Of a DNA stretch of 64,000 nt, positions 26,467-35,726 are shown piece after piece; position 1 is the first letter of the stretch; every line of letters starts with the position of its first letter. The stretch covers positions 1 through 64,000 of the forward strand of contig CAWELN010000010.1 of NCBI GenBank assembly GCA_963809795.1. The letters are read 5' to 3'. The notes under the pieces were generated by a model, which had not been told where the DNA came from, searched no databases, and was given only the letters and a program-made list of their open reading frames with translations. Made by a program: the position numbers and the translations under genes. Origin of the DNA: DASUAS01 sp963809795. Its GTDB lineage: Bacteria; Actinomycetota; Acidimicrobiia; IMCC26256; DASPTH01.

Positions 26467-26541
26467 TCAGAGGACGGCGCCGCGCTGCTCGAGCTCCGCG
26501 ATCTCGTCCCACGACCGGCCGAGCTCCTCCAGCACCTCGCG
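26467..26541 (-). pseudogene. Relic of the 3' end of a CaiB-type CoA-transferase
   Basis: On the minus strand these 25 codons read REVLEELGRSWDEIAELEQR and then GAVL plus a TGA. This is the typical C-terminus of CaiB/BaiF CoA-transferases; compare REVLLDLGYPAEEIDQLRER at the end of the complete copy near 29.93 kb. Nothing upstream in the frame belongs to the family, because the alpha/beta hydrolase gene ends nine bases away. It is therefore the scar of a deleted gene. Confidence 0.7.
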
Positions 26542-26549
26542 TCAGCGGG

Positions 26550-27320
26550 TCACGACACACTGGTCACGAGGAAGCGTTCGATCATCGCGTTGACCTGATC
26601 GGGGACCTCGAGCTGGTTGAAGTGACCCGCGCCGACGGTCTGGCCGGTACGCAGGACCGGGCTGAGGGCGCGGAGCGCGGCCGCGTCGTTGATGGGGTCC
26701 TCGGCACCGATGTGCAGTGCCGGGACCGCGCACGCCCGGGCCGCGGCCTCACCGTCCCACAGGCCGATGTTCGCGACCGCGGAGTTGGCGACGTGGGAAG
26801 GCACCGCGCTCATGTCCTGCCGGATCCGGGCCTGCAGCACCGGATCGCGATGGAGGCCGGCGGTCGTGCCTTCGATGATCCCGTCCCGGGTGGCGGCCCC
26901 GTCCGGGCCCGCGAGCGCAGCGGCGATCTCGGCGGCCATCTCGGCCGACGGCGAGGACCCCACGATCGGCGCCGCGTCGACCATCACGACGGCCCGCGGG
27001 AGGTCGGGGTAGCGCGCGGCCACGTCGAGGACCACGGTGCCGCCCATGCTGTGCCCGACGAGGATCGGGCGCGCGACGCCGAGTTGCTCGCAGAGCCACG
27101 CCACGTCGTCGGCAAAACCGGAGATGGTGTAGTCCTGCTCCGGCGCCGCGCTCGCCCCGTGGCCACGCAGGTCCACGGCGACGGTGCGGTGCTGCCGTCC
27201 GAAGTGCTCGACTTGCGGCGCGAAGTGGGTGTGGTTGCACGTCCAGCCGTGGACGAACACGAACGGCGGATCGCCGGCGCCGGTGTCCTCGTAGGCGAGT
27301 GCGGTGCCGTCGCGGTTCAT
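26550..27320 (-). CDS. Alpha/beta hydrolase
   Basis: This 256-residue hydrolase has the oxyanion loop FVFVHGWTCNHTHF, the nucleophile VGHSMGGTVV, the acid in GAEDPINDAAAL and the catalytic His in GAGHFNQLEVP. It may be an esterase, C-C hydrolase or thioesterase of the nearby acyl-CoA pathway. I used the ATG at 27320; a TTG at 27371 with GGGGGA at good spacing would add 17 residues. A palindromic element (27388-27438) lies upstream. Confidence 0.87.
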   Translation of the reverse strand: MNRDGTALAYEDTGAGDPPFVFVHGWTCNHTHFAPQVEHFGRQHRTVAVDLRGHGASAAPEQDYTISGFADDVAWLCEQLGVARPILVGHSMGGTVVLDVAARYPDLPRAVVMVDAAPIVGSSPSAEMAAEIAAALAGPDGAATRDGIIEGTTAGLHRDPVLQARIRQDMSAVPSHVANSAVANIGLWDGEAAARACAVPALHIGAEDPINDAAALRALSPVLRTGQTVGAGHFNQLEVPDQVNAMIERFLVTSVS

Positions 27321-27387
27321 GTGCTGCACGAGGCGGGAGTCTTGCACCTCGGTAGCGCCGCGTCCGAGCAAGGTGAATCCCCCGGTC

Positions 27388-27438
27388 GAGCATCCGGCAG
27401 TAGTGGGTCACATGCGGGGGTGTACTGACGGATGTTCG
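27388..27438. repeat. 51-bp palindromic element, copy 1
   Basis: Left arm GAGCATCCGGCAGTA (27388-27402) and right arm TACTGACGGATGTTCG (27423-27438) are imperfect inverted repeats around a 20-base centre containing GGTCACAT. The whole element, read on the minus strand, matches the element at 37158-37209 over arms and centre. It starts two bases after the enoyl-CoA hydratase stop codon. It could be a REP-like unit, an operator or a terminator. Confidence 0.7.
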
Positions 27439-27439
27439 G

Positions 27440-28219
27440 TCAGGTCGTGTCGGGCCAGCGGTTGGCGAAGTCGGTGTCGCGCTTCTCCCGGAAGGCGGCG
27501 ATGCCCTCGTCGACGTCGGCGCCGAGGTTGAGCAGCCGGCTGAGCACCGCGCCGTATTCGAGCGACTCCTTGAGCGCGAGGTCACGGTGGTGACGGAGCG
27601 TCTGCTTGATCATCTGCAGGGAGACCTGTGACAGCTCGCACATCCCCTGGGCGGTCTCGAGCGCGACGTCCATCAGCGTGGCCGCCGGCACCACCTTCTG
27701 CACCAGGCCGATGCGGAGTGCCTCGTCGGCGTCGACCCGGGCGGCGGTGAGCAGCATCCACGACGCGTCGCCGTAGTTGAGCATCCGGGGGAGCAGCTGG
27801 ATCGCCGCCCCCGGCACGAGCCCCCGCTTGGGCTCGAAGAGGCCGAACCACGCGGTGTCGGCCGCGATGCGGAAGTCGCACGCGAGCGCGATCTCGCAGC
27901 CGCCCGCCACCGCGAGCCCGTTGACCGCGGCGATCACCGGCTTGGTCGTCGCCCCGACGCCGAACATGTCGGTGAGCGGGAAGCGGCGGGGACCGGTGCG
28001 GATCCGGCCGCCGCCCGGCGACGAGAGGTCGTTGCCCGAGCAGAACGCATCGCCGGCGCCGGTGACGATCCCGACGTACTGCTCCGGGTCGGCTTCGAAG
28101 GCGACGAAGGCGTCGCCCATCTCGTCCATCGTGGCGTCGTCGTAGGCGTTGCGCTTCTCGGGACGGTCGAGGGTGAAGACGGTCACGTGGCCGTGACGGT
28201 CGATGCGCAGGCTGCTCAC
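27440..28219 (-). CDS. Enoyl-CoA hydratase/isomerase family protein
   Basis: This 259-residue crotonase-fold protein has the oxyanion-hole glycines in NDLSSPGGG and AVAGGCEIALACDF. The two catalytic glutamates of true hydratases appear to be present: Glu in GGCEIAL and Glu in FGLFEPKRGLVPG. It should hydrate an enoyl-CoA in beta-oxidation-like side-chain degradation. The GTG at 28219 gives the usual N-terminus SSLRIDRHGHVTVFTLDRP. It is divergent from the thiolase-fold gene across 46 bp, so the promoters overlap. Confidence 0.92.
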   Translation of the reverse strand: MSSLRIDRHGHVTVFTLDRPEKRNAYDDATMDEMGDAFVAFEADPEQYVGIVTGAGDAFCSGNDLSSPGGGRIRTGPRRFPLTDMFGVGATTKPVIAAVNGLAVAGGCEIALACDFRIAADTAWFGLFEPKRGLVPGAAIQLLPRMLNYGDASWMLLTAARVDADEALRIGLVQKVVPAATLMDVALETAQGMCELSQVSLQMIKQTLRHHRDLALKESLEYGAVLSRLLNLGADVDEGIAAFREKRDTDFANRWPDTT

Positions 28220-28265
28220 GGGTGCGGAACGGTACCACCGGCGTGCACCCGGTACCTTCGGCGCG

Positions 28266-29447
28266 GTGACCGAGTTGAGCGACGCCGCCATCGCCGGGGT
28301 CTACGTGTCGGAGCAGGGCGACCTCGCGGCGCGCTCACAGCCCGACCTCTACTGGGAGTGCGTGCAGGGCGCGCTGGCCGACGCCGGCCTGACCCTCGCC
28401 GACGTCGACGGCCTCATCGGCCCCGCACCCGAGGGGTTCGGCGTGCGCCACGCGCTCCCGGCCGCGGCGGTGGCCGACGTCGTGGGCCACCCGCTGCGCT
28501 TCCACGCCGCCACCGGTGTCGGCGCCGCCAGCCAGGCCGCGGGAGTCGGTCTGGCGGCGCTGGCCGTCGCCCACGGCCTGGCCGAGGTGGTGGTGGTGCC
28601 GACCGCGGCCGCGGGTGCGAGCGCGGGCTACACCGCAGCCGACCGCAACGCCGCGGTCGAGCACATGGCCAAGCTCGGGAGCCCGTTCGAGGCGGTGCTC
28701 GGCACGACCCGGGTCGCGGACTTCGCGATGGTGGCCCGCCGCCACATGCACGAGTACGGCACCACGTCGGAGCAGCTCGCCGCGGTCGCGGTCGCGCAGC
28801 GGCACTCGGCGACGTTGCATCCGCGGGCGGTGATGGGCCCGAAGGGCGACATCACGGTCGAGCAGGTGCTCGCGTCGCGCATGATGGCGGCGCCGCTGCA
28901 CCTCCTCGACTGCTGCATCGTCAACCAGGGGGGTGGATGCGTGGTCGTCACCTCGCGCCAACGCGCGGCGGCGGCCGGGCTCCATCCGCCCGTCGTGCTC
29001 CTCGGGTGGGGCGAGGGTCACGGCTACCTCGATCCGAACTCGGCGCCCAGCCTGACGTCGTTCTCCGGACGGGTCGCCGCCGACGGCGCGTTCCGCGCCG
29101 CCGGGGTGCGGCACGACGACATCGACGTCGCCGGCATCTCCGACCACTTCACCATCAGCGTGATCACCGAGCTGGAGGACGCCGGGTTCTGCGCCAAGGG
29201 CGAGGGCGGCGCCTTCGTCGCCGACGGCGCGCTCGCGATCGGCGGGCGTCTGCCCACCAACACCCACGGCGGCTACCTCTCGGGAACGCACGCCGCAAGC
29301 TGTGCGCTGTTCACGCTCATCGAGCTGGTCGTGCAGCTCCGCGGCGACGCCGGTCCCCGCCAGGTGTCGGGGGCGGAGCTCGCGTTCGCGTGCGGCGTCG
29401 GTGGCGTGTCGCAGGCGCACTACGCCGCCGTGCTGGGACGCGGGTGA
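28266..29447 (+). CDS. Thiolase-superfamily protein (SCP-x/Ltp2-like, possible aldolase subunit)
   Basis: This 393-residue protein is of the lipid-transfer/SCP-x thiolase subgroup. It has DGLIGPAPEGFG early, a conserved EQVLASRMMAAPLHLLDCC segment, and ends with PTNTHGGYLSGTH rather than the GGNxxxGHPxGA block of true thiolases. In steroid degraders such proteins pair with a DUF35 partner to act as a retro-aldolase (Ltp2/ChsH2). The next gene is a DUF35 protein, which supports that reading. GTG start at 28266. The stop codon lies at the start of a dispersed 58-bp repeat. Confidence 0.85.
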   Translation: MTELSDAAIAGVYVSEQGDLAARSQPDLYWECVQGALADAGLTLADVDGLIGPAPEGFGVRHALPAAAVADVVGHPLRFHAATGVGAASQAAGVGLAALAVAHGLAEVVVVPTAAAGASAGYTAADRNAAVEHMAKLGSPFEAVLGTTRVADFAMVARRHMHEYGTTSEQLAAVAVAQRHSATLHPRAVMGPKGDITVEQVLASRMMAAPLHLLDCCIVNQGGGCVVVTSRQRAAAAGLHPPVVLLGWGEGHGYLDPNSAPSLTSFSGRVAADGAFRAAGVRHDDIDVAGISDHFTISVITELEDAGFCAKGEGGAFVADGALAIGGRLPTNTHGGYLSGTHAASCALFTLIELVVQLRGDAGPRQVSGAELAFACGVGGVSQAHYAAVLGRG

Positions 29448-29502
29448 TGGAGATGGAGCGGAGGCGTGGCCGGAGGCCGGGACGCCGGAGCGGAAACGAC
29501 CC
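29445..29502 (+). repeat. Dispersed 58-bp repeat, copy 1
   Basis: From the TGA of the thiolase-fold gene onward, 58 bases match 51416-51473 at about 50 positions (counted by eye). The centre can fold: GGCGT with ACGCC outside, GGCC with GGCC inside. Both copies start exactly at a stop codon and end just before the next start on the same strand. No coding frame is shared, so it is probably a mobile or regulatory RNA-level element. Confidence 0.6.
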
Positions 29503-29508
29503 TGCCTG

Positions 29509-29916
29509 ATGCCGTACGAAGGGTTCCGGCCCGACATCGGTCCGCTCGACGCGCCGTTCTGGGAGGGGCTGCGCCGCCACGAGCTGCTCGTGCAGGAGTG
29601 CACCGCCTGCAGCCGGCTCCGCTTCGTGCCGACCGAGCTGTGCCCGTACTGCGCGTCGCCGGCCGCGACGTGGACGCAGGTCAGCGGGCGCGGGCGCGTC
29701 TACACCTACACGGTGGTGCACCGGGCACCGACCCCCGCGTACCAGGCCGACGCGCCGTACACGCTCGCGTACGTCGAGCTCGAGGAGGGCCCGCGCGTGC
29801 CCGCGCGCCTCGTCGACGTCGATCCCGACGCGGTCGTCGTCGACCTGCCGGTCGAGGTCGTGTTCGACGACGTGGCGCCGGACCTCACCCTCTACCGCTT
29901 CCGACCGGCACGGTGA
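29509..29916 (+). CDS. DUF35 OB-fold/zinc-ribbon protein
   Basis: This 135-residue protein has the DUF35 layout. An N-terminal helix FWEGLRRHELLVQECTAC precedes a rubredoxin-like zinc ribbon (CTAC, then CPYC 15 residues on), and an OB fold follows (GRVYTYTVVHRAPTPAYQ, then PARLVDVDPD). DUF35 proteins bind the acyl-CoA or hydrate it for a thiolase-fold partner, which here is the gene 61 bp upstream. It is convergent with the CoA-transferase. Confidence 0.9.
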   Translation: MPYEGFRPDIGPLDAPFWEGLRRHELLVQECTACSRLRFVPTELCPYCASPAATWTQVSGRGRVYTYTVVHRAPTPAYQADAPYTLAYVELEEGPRVPARLVDVDPDAVVVDLPVEVVFDDVAPDLTLYRFRPAR

Positions 29917-29925
29917 CGCGCGGCG

Positions 29926-32236
29926 TCAATCGGGCCAGACGGTGACCCCGCGCTCGCGCAACTGGTCGATCTCCTCGGCCGGGTAGCCGAGGTCGAGGAG
30001 CACCTCCCGCGAGTGCTGGCCGAGCAGCGGTGGCGGCCCACTGATGGCGCCGGGCGTCTCCGAGAGCTGCACGAGGTGGCCGAACTGGCGGAAGCGCCCG
30101 TAGGTCGGGTGCTCGTAGTCGGCGACGAGCCCGGCGGCGACGAGGTCCGGTTGGTCGAACCACGTGCGCCGGGCGTCCTCCGGCGCGATCTCGACCGGCA
30201 CCCCGGCCCCGTCGAGCAGGTCGAAGGCGTCGTGGGCGGTGCGCGACGCGAGGAACCGGCCCAGCACCTCGCCGAGCGCGTCGGCGTTGGCCGCGCGCCC
30301 GGCCGGATCGCCGAAGCGCGGGTCGTCGAGGTCGGGCACCGCCTTCGCGAGCGCGGTCCAGTGGGTCTGCCCGAGGCAGGCCACCGCCAGCCAGCCGTCG
30401 CTCGTCGGGTAGAGCCGGTAGAGCGGACCGAGACCGGTCTGCCGGCTGTCGGTGCGAGGCCGCTCCGACCAGCTGCCGTCGGGCCCGATCCACGCGTCGG
30501 TGTTCAGGTGCACGCCACCGTTCACGATGGACGTGTCGACCAGCTGACCCTCACCGGTGCGTTCGCGCCAGTAGAGCGCCATCAGCACCGCGAGCGCCGA
30601 CTGCACCGCGCACGCCTGGTCGCACATGCCGAAGCGGTACCAGTTGGGACCGTTGCCCTCGCCGCCCAGCTCCTGCTCGAGCCCGCACGACGACTGTGCG
30701 AGCTGGTCGAAGCCGGGCCAGGTGGCGCGCGGGCCGTCGTTGCCCCACATGGTGGTGTGGCAGTAGATCACGGTGGGGTTGAGGCGCTTGGCGGTCTCGT
30801 AGTCGACGCCCAGCCGCTCGGCGACGCCCGGCCGCATGTTGTGGTGCACGACGTCGACCTCGCGCATGAGGCGGTGCGCAATCTCGAGTCCCTCGGGTTG
30901 CTTGAGGTCGGCGACGACGTCGAGCTTGCCGCGCTGGCACCCGTTGAACGGCTGCGTGACCGGTCGCATCTGGTCACCCTGGGGCGACTCCAGCTTGTAG
31001 ACGGTCGCTCCGAGGTCGCCGAGCAGCATCGGGCCGAAGGGCCCGGCGAGGAAGTTGCCGAGGTCGAGGATCTTGATGCCCTCGAGCGCGTGCGAGATCG
31101 GTCGCTTGGCGGGTCGCGCGGCGCGTGCGCGTGCCGGTTCGCGCGCGAGTGCGCCGAGCACCTCGTCGGTGTGCTGCCCGATCGCGGGTTGCGGACCCTG
31201 CACGCGCGGCGTCGGCGCCGCGTGCACCCGGAAGGAGATGCCGGCCTGCCGCACGGGACCGAGCCGCGGGTCGTCGACCACCACCGACATGCCGTTGTTG
31301 ATCACCTGCTCGTCCTCGAGCGCCTCGTGCGCGTGCCGGACCGGCGCGATCGCGATCTCGTTGGCCCAGAACCGGTCGAGCAGGTCCTGGCGCTTCATCC
31401 GCCCGATCGCGTCGCGCACCACGTCGTCGAACGCCTGCGCACCGGTCGGGCTCCATTCGGGGTCGGGCGCGTCGACGCCGAGGATCTTCCACACGATGCT
31501 GCGGTCCTTGCCCCGACCGCCGGCGAAGTGCATCGAGTGCACCCACAGGCCGTCGGCGCACTCGTAGATGCTGGGACGGGGCTCGAAGCCGATCTCGAAC
31601 CATGGCTCCACCCGGTGCTCGGCGTCCTGCCACAGCTGGGTGGTGAACGCCAGCACCCCTTGGTACAGGGAGGTCTCGACCCATTGCCCGCGGCCGGTGA
31701 CCTCACGCACGTACAGCGCGGCGAGGATCCCCTCGAGCGCGAGGTACGACGCGGCGATGCTCGGCAACGGCGCGTGCAGGAAGATCGGGCCCGTCGCGGA
31801 ACCCGGGTTGCTCGTACTGCATGCCCGAGCGGGCCTGCACCAGGAGGTCGATGGCAGGGCGGTCGGCGGCGTCGGTCGTGCGGGGGTACCCGGTCAGCGA
31901 GCAGTACACGAGCGACGGCCGTCCGGGGGAGACGGTCGCGTAGTCGAGGCCGCGGTCGGCGAGGTATCCGGGCGCGAAGCTCTCGACCAGCACGTCGGCG
32001 GTGTCGACGAGCTCGAGGAGACGCTCGCGATCCGCCGGCGAGTCGAGGTCGAGCACGACGCTGCGCTTGCCCCGGTTGGTCACGACCGACCCGACGTACG
32101 ACCGCTGCGGGTCGCCCCTGGCGGGCTCGACCTTCACCACGTCGGCACCGTGGTCGCCGAGCACCATGGTCGCGAGCGGTCCCGCGAGTCCGGTGGTCAG
32201 ATCGACGATCCTGAGACCTTCGAGCGCGCCGGGCAT
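29926..32236 (-). pseudogene. Double-length CaiB/BaiF CoA-transferase, one frameshift
   Basis: Two complete family III CoA-transferase domains lie in one gene of about 770 codons. Domain 1 begins ALEGLRIVDLTTGLAGPLAT and domain 2 begins HALEGIKILDLGNFLAGPFG, each with its own catalytic-domain GxGD-type segment. The C-terminus is REVLLDLGYPAEEIDQLRER plus GVTVWPD. The first 145 codons (from ATG 32236) are out of frame with the rest. Dropping one base at the AA of 31800-31801 joins EQPG to ATGPIFLHAPLPS. CaiB enzymes swap CoA between carboxylic acids. The fused form may be a single-chain version of the interlocked dimer. The frameshift may be a sequencing error. Confidence 0.8.
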
Positions 32237-32316
32237 CGTGCCTCCTGGCGTTCAGCCGTCGGATGACATTGCCAGATGGTGGACTCGGCGCGCACCCCTG
32301 GCGGTTGGGGACGGCG

Positions 32317-34002
32317 TCAACGAGCGACCGTGAACAGGAAGCACCCCCCGGGCGTACCCCCGCCGCTGCTCACGACCGCGGTCTCGGCGTCGGCGACCTG
32401 CCGCTCGCCGCCGTCGCCGCGCAGCTGCGTGACCGCCTCGTGGAGGAAGCCGTACCCGTGGAGGCGGCCCGAGGACAGCTGCCCACCGTGGGTGTTGATC
32501 GGGAGCGAGCCGTCGAGCGCGATCGCGCGGCCGCGGTCGAGGAAGTCCTTGGCCTCCCCCCAGCCGCAGAACCCGAGCGCCTCGATCCACGAGAGGCAGT
32601 TGAACGAGAAGCCGTCGTAGAGCTCGGCCAGGTCGATGTCGGCGGGTTTGAGGTCGGTGCGGGTCCAGAGGTGGGCGGCGGGACCGGTCACCTGCGGCTC
32701 GTGGTCGAGCATGCCCTGGTCCCAGCTGACGCGTTCGGTGATCTGCGTCCCCACCGCGTCGACGAGCACCGGCTTCTGCTTCATGTCGGCGGCGAGATCC
32801 TTGCGCGACACGATGATCGCGACCGAGCCGTCACACGGGACGTCGCAGTCGTAGAGCCCGAACGGCGTGGTGATCATCCGCGCGTCCATGTAGTCGTCCA
32901 TGGTGAGCGGGTCCTTGTAGATCGCCCACGGCGTGAGTGCCGCGTTCTTGCGCGCGTTCAACGCGATCCAGCCCAGCGTCTCGCGCGTCGTGCCGTACCG
33001 GTCGAAGTGCGCCGACGCCAGCATGCCGATCCAGTTCGCGGCCGACGACGCGCCGTACGGCAGCCGCCACTGCATGTCACCGCCCACCCGGTTCGAGCCC
33101 TGCGGGACGATCGCGCTCGCGCTGCCGGGCGCGCCGCTCATCGCCGCCCGCTGCCGGGCGGCGTAGGTCGCCTCCCACACGGTGCGGAAGCACAGGACGT
33201 GGTTGCACAGCCCCCCGGCCACCGCCAGCATGGCGGCGATGACCGAGCCGGCCTGGCCCGGGAGCTCCATGCCGCCGTTGATCCACGAGGGCCGCACCCG
33301 CAACACCTCTTCGAGCGCGGTGACGCCCCCCTCCGACATCCCGCCGCCGATCGCGGCCCCCGGATAGGTCGAGAGACCGTCGATGTCCGCGGGGGCGAGT
33401 CCGGCATCGGCGATGGCGCGGTCGGCCGCCTCCACGGTGAGCGCGATCGGGTCGACCATGAGTCGCCGGCCCACCCGCGACATGCCGATGCCGGTGATGG
33501 CCACGTGGTCCTCGAACTTGTCGGCGCCCCTCGGCATGGGGCGCGCCTCGTGCATCCTCGGGTCGGCGGCCGGGAACGGGCCCTTCTCGAGGTCGCCGCT
33601 CGGCTCGAACAGGGGGATCCACACGTCCTCCGCGAGCTCGAAGACGACCTGGACCCGCATCCCGACGTGGACGTCCTCCGCGTCGCAGTTCACGATGTTG
33701 GTGGTGAGGCGGACGCGGTCGTCCTCCTCGATGGCCACGATCGCGATCACGTAGGGCGGCGGGAAGCTCGGGATCCACGGTTGCTCGTTGACCGTGAACC
33801 CGGCGATCACGCCGCGCCCCGACACCGCCGCGGCCGCCCACTCGCTGGAGTGGCAGAACGGGCAGACGGCGGACGGCGGGTGGCGCAGCTCCCCGCACTC
33901 CGCGCAGCGTTGGAACCGCAGCGTGCCGTCCGCGCCGGACTTCCAGAAGAACTCGTTGCTCTCGGTGAGCTCGGGCAGCAGGCGTCCACTGGCTTCGGCC
34001 AC
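32317..34002 (-). CDS. DUF35-thiolase fusion protein (SCP-x/aldolase-like)
   Basis: This 561-residue fusion has a DUF35 module at residues 1-160, with CAECGELRHPPSAVCPFC as the zinc ribbon and then GVIAGFTVNEQPW as OB-fold strands. A thiolase-fold domain follows from about 170 (VAITGIGMSRVGRRLMVDP, VPCDGSVAIIVS, LPINTHGGQLSSGRLHG). The GTG at 34002 follows GAGGGAG. It reverses the order of the separate thiolase and DUF35 genes 3 kb away, and probably acts on a related acyl-CoA. The C-terminal HGG/GRLHG block differs from classical thiolases, so cleavage by aldolase chemistry is plausible. Confidence 0.88.
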   Translation of the reverse strand: MAEASGRLLPELTESNEFFWKSGADGTLRFQRCAECGELRHPPSAVCPFCHSSEWAAAAVSGRGVIAGFTVNEQPWIPSFPPPYVIAIVAIEEDDRVRLTTNIVNCDAEDVHVGMRVQVVFELAEDVWIPLFEPSGDLEKGPFPAADPRMHEARPMPRGADKFEDHVAITGIGMSRVGRRLMVDPIALTVEAADRAIADAGLAPADIDGLSTYPGAAIGGGMSEGGVTALEEVLRVRPSWINGGMELPGQAGSVIAAMLAVAGGLCNHVLCFRTVWEATYAARQRAAMSGAPGSASAIVPQGSNRVGGDMQWRLPYGASSAANWIGMLASAHFDRYGTTRETLGWIALNARKNAALTPWAIYKDPLTMDDYMDARMITTPFGLYDCDVPCDGSVAIIVSRKDLAADMKQKPVLVDAVGTQITERVSWDQGMLDHEPQVTGPAAHLWTRTDLKPADIDLAELYDGFSFNCLSWIEALGFCGWGEAKDFLDRGRAIALDGSLPINTHGGQLSSGRLHGYGFLHEAVTQLRGDGGERQVADAETAVVSSGGGTPGGCFLFTVAR

Positions 34003-34108
34003 GATCGCTCCCTCGGTCGGCGGAGTGCGGAACCTACCGCCGTGCGGGGCGGGCGCGCCGCCCGCGTGCCTCGACGAGCGGGGGTCGACCCGGTAGCTTC
34101 CGCCCCTC

Positions 34109-35656
34109 ATGCGTGACGGCACGAGTCGCGGGCGTCGGCCGTGGGTGATGGTCGCGGCGGCGACCGTCGTGCTCGTCGGGGTGGCCGGGAGCGGAGTCGG
34201 GGCGGCAGCACCCGCGACCTCGAGCGCCGCGGGGACGGCTCGGCAGCCCCCGTCGACGCCCGGGTGGCCCGTGCCGGGACAGGACTACGACAACTCGCGG
34301 GCGGCGATCGGGAGCCGGATCACGAGCGCGAACGTCGACCGGCTGCAGGAGGCGTTCGCGGCCGAGGTGCCCGGGGCCGCCACGTTGTCGACGGCGGCGG
34401 TGGTCGTCGACGGCACCGTGTACGTCCAGGGCGGTTCGGGCGTCGTCGTCGCGATCGACGCCGACACCGGCAGGACGCGCTGGACCAGCGCCGGGAGCGG
34501 GTTCAACGTCGGGCCCTTCGGCGTCGCGGTGGCCGACGGGCGGGTGGTCGCCGACGCGGGGTCGAACGGGGTGCTGGCACTCGACCAGAACACCGGGACG
34601 GAGCTGTGGCGCACGAAGTTGGCGACCACGCCGACCCTGGGCGTCGACATCCAGCCGACCGTGTTCGACGGGCTCGTGTTCGCGTCGACCGTGCCGGTGA
34701 GCGTCGACGGGATCTTCACCCCCGGCGATCGCGGTGTGCTCTATGCGCTCGATGCCGCGACGGGCGTCGTGCGCTGGTCGTTCGACACGGTGAAGGGTGA
34801 CGATCTCTGGGGACACCCCGAGGTCAACTCCGGCGGCGGCGCGTGGTACACGCCGGCCGTCGACACCGAGCGACGCGTCGTGTACTTCGGCACCGCCAAC
34901 CCCGCACCGTTCGTCGGCACCGCCGAGTACCCCAACGGCACGAGTCGTCCGGGTGACAACCTCTACTCCGACTCGCTCCTCGCGCTCGATGTCGACACCG
35001 GCGCGCTGCGCTGGTACCACCAGGTGACGGCGCACGACCTCTACGACCGCGACCAGATCCACGCGCTCATCGCTCGGCTTCCCCGGGGTCGTGAGATCGT
35101 GGTCAGCGCGGGCAAGTCGGGCGAGGTGGTCGGGCTCGATCCCGGTACCGGGCGCGTCCTCTGGCAGCGTGCGGTCGGGATCCACCGCCACGACGCCGAC
35201 CGCACGCTGACGGGCCCCACCGACGTCTGGCCCGGCACGTACGGAGGGATCCTCACGCCACCGGCCGCCGCCGACGGTGTGGTCTACGTCGCGACCCTCA
35301 ACGCGCCGTCGACGCTCCCGCCCGACAAGCCGTCGTACTTCGGCGGTCAGCTGGGCACGCACGACGGCGAGGTCGTTGCCATCCGCGCCCGGACCGGCAA
35401 AGTGGTCTGGGACACCAAGGTGCCCGGCGACCCGCTCGGCGGCGCCACGGTGGTGAACGACCTCGTCTTCACCGCGCTCCTCGACGGCACGGTCGTCGCG
35501 CTGCACCGGAGCACGGGCGCGATCGTCTGGAAGTACCAGGCGGGCGGGAGCATCAACGGTTGGCCGGCGGCCGTCGGCGACACCCTCTACATCCCCGTCG
35601 GCGGCGCCAAGCCGCCGCACCTGCTCGCGCTCCGGCTGCCGTCGAGCTCGCCGTGA
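34109..35656 (+). CDS. Secreted PQQ-like beta-propeller protein
   Basis: This 515-residue protein has an N-terminal signal (WVMVAAATVVLVGVAGSGVG) ending in AAA. At least seven propeller repeats follow with the W-motif (AIDADTGRTRW, ALDQNTGTELW, ALDAATGVVRW, ALDVDTGALRW, GLDPGTGRVLW, AIRARTGKVVW, ALHRSTGAIVW). GWPVPGQDYDNSRA resembles the start of PQQ alcohol dehydrogenases. There is no cytochrome c domain. It may be a quinoprotein dehydrogenase or a scaffold; PQQ-binding residues are not certain. It is divergent from the DUF35-thiolase gene. Confidence 0.85.
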   Translation: MRDGTSRGRRPWVMVAAATVVLVGVAGSGVGAAAPATSSAAGTARQPPSTPGWPVPGQDYDNSRAAIGSRITSANVDRLQEAFAAEVPGAATLSTAAVVVDGTVYVQGGSGVVVAIDADTGRTRWTSAGSGFNVGPFGVAVADGRVVADAGSNGVLALDQNTGTELWRTKLATTPTLGVDIQPTVFDGLVFASTVPVSVDGIFTPGDRGVLYALDAATGVVRWSFDTVKGDDLWGHPEVNSGGGAWYTPAVDTERRVVYFGTANPAPFVGTAEYPNGTSRPGDNLYSDSLLALDVDTGALRWYHQVTAHDLYDRDQIHALIARLPRGREIVVSAGKSGEVVGLDPGTGRVLWQRAVGIHRHDADRTLTGPTDVWPGTYGGILTPPAAADGVVYVATLNAPSTLPPDKPSYFGGQLGTHDGEVVAIRARTGKVVWDTKVPGDPLGGATVVNDLVFTALLDGTVVALHRSTGAIVWKYQAGGSINGWPAAVGDTLYIPVGGAKPPHLLALRLPSSSP

Positions 35657-35726
35657 CCGTCCGGCCGCTCGTCGTCGATCCGCACGCATACTCGTCCGGC
35701 TGACGCCGGGAAGGGAGCCGTTCCAC

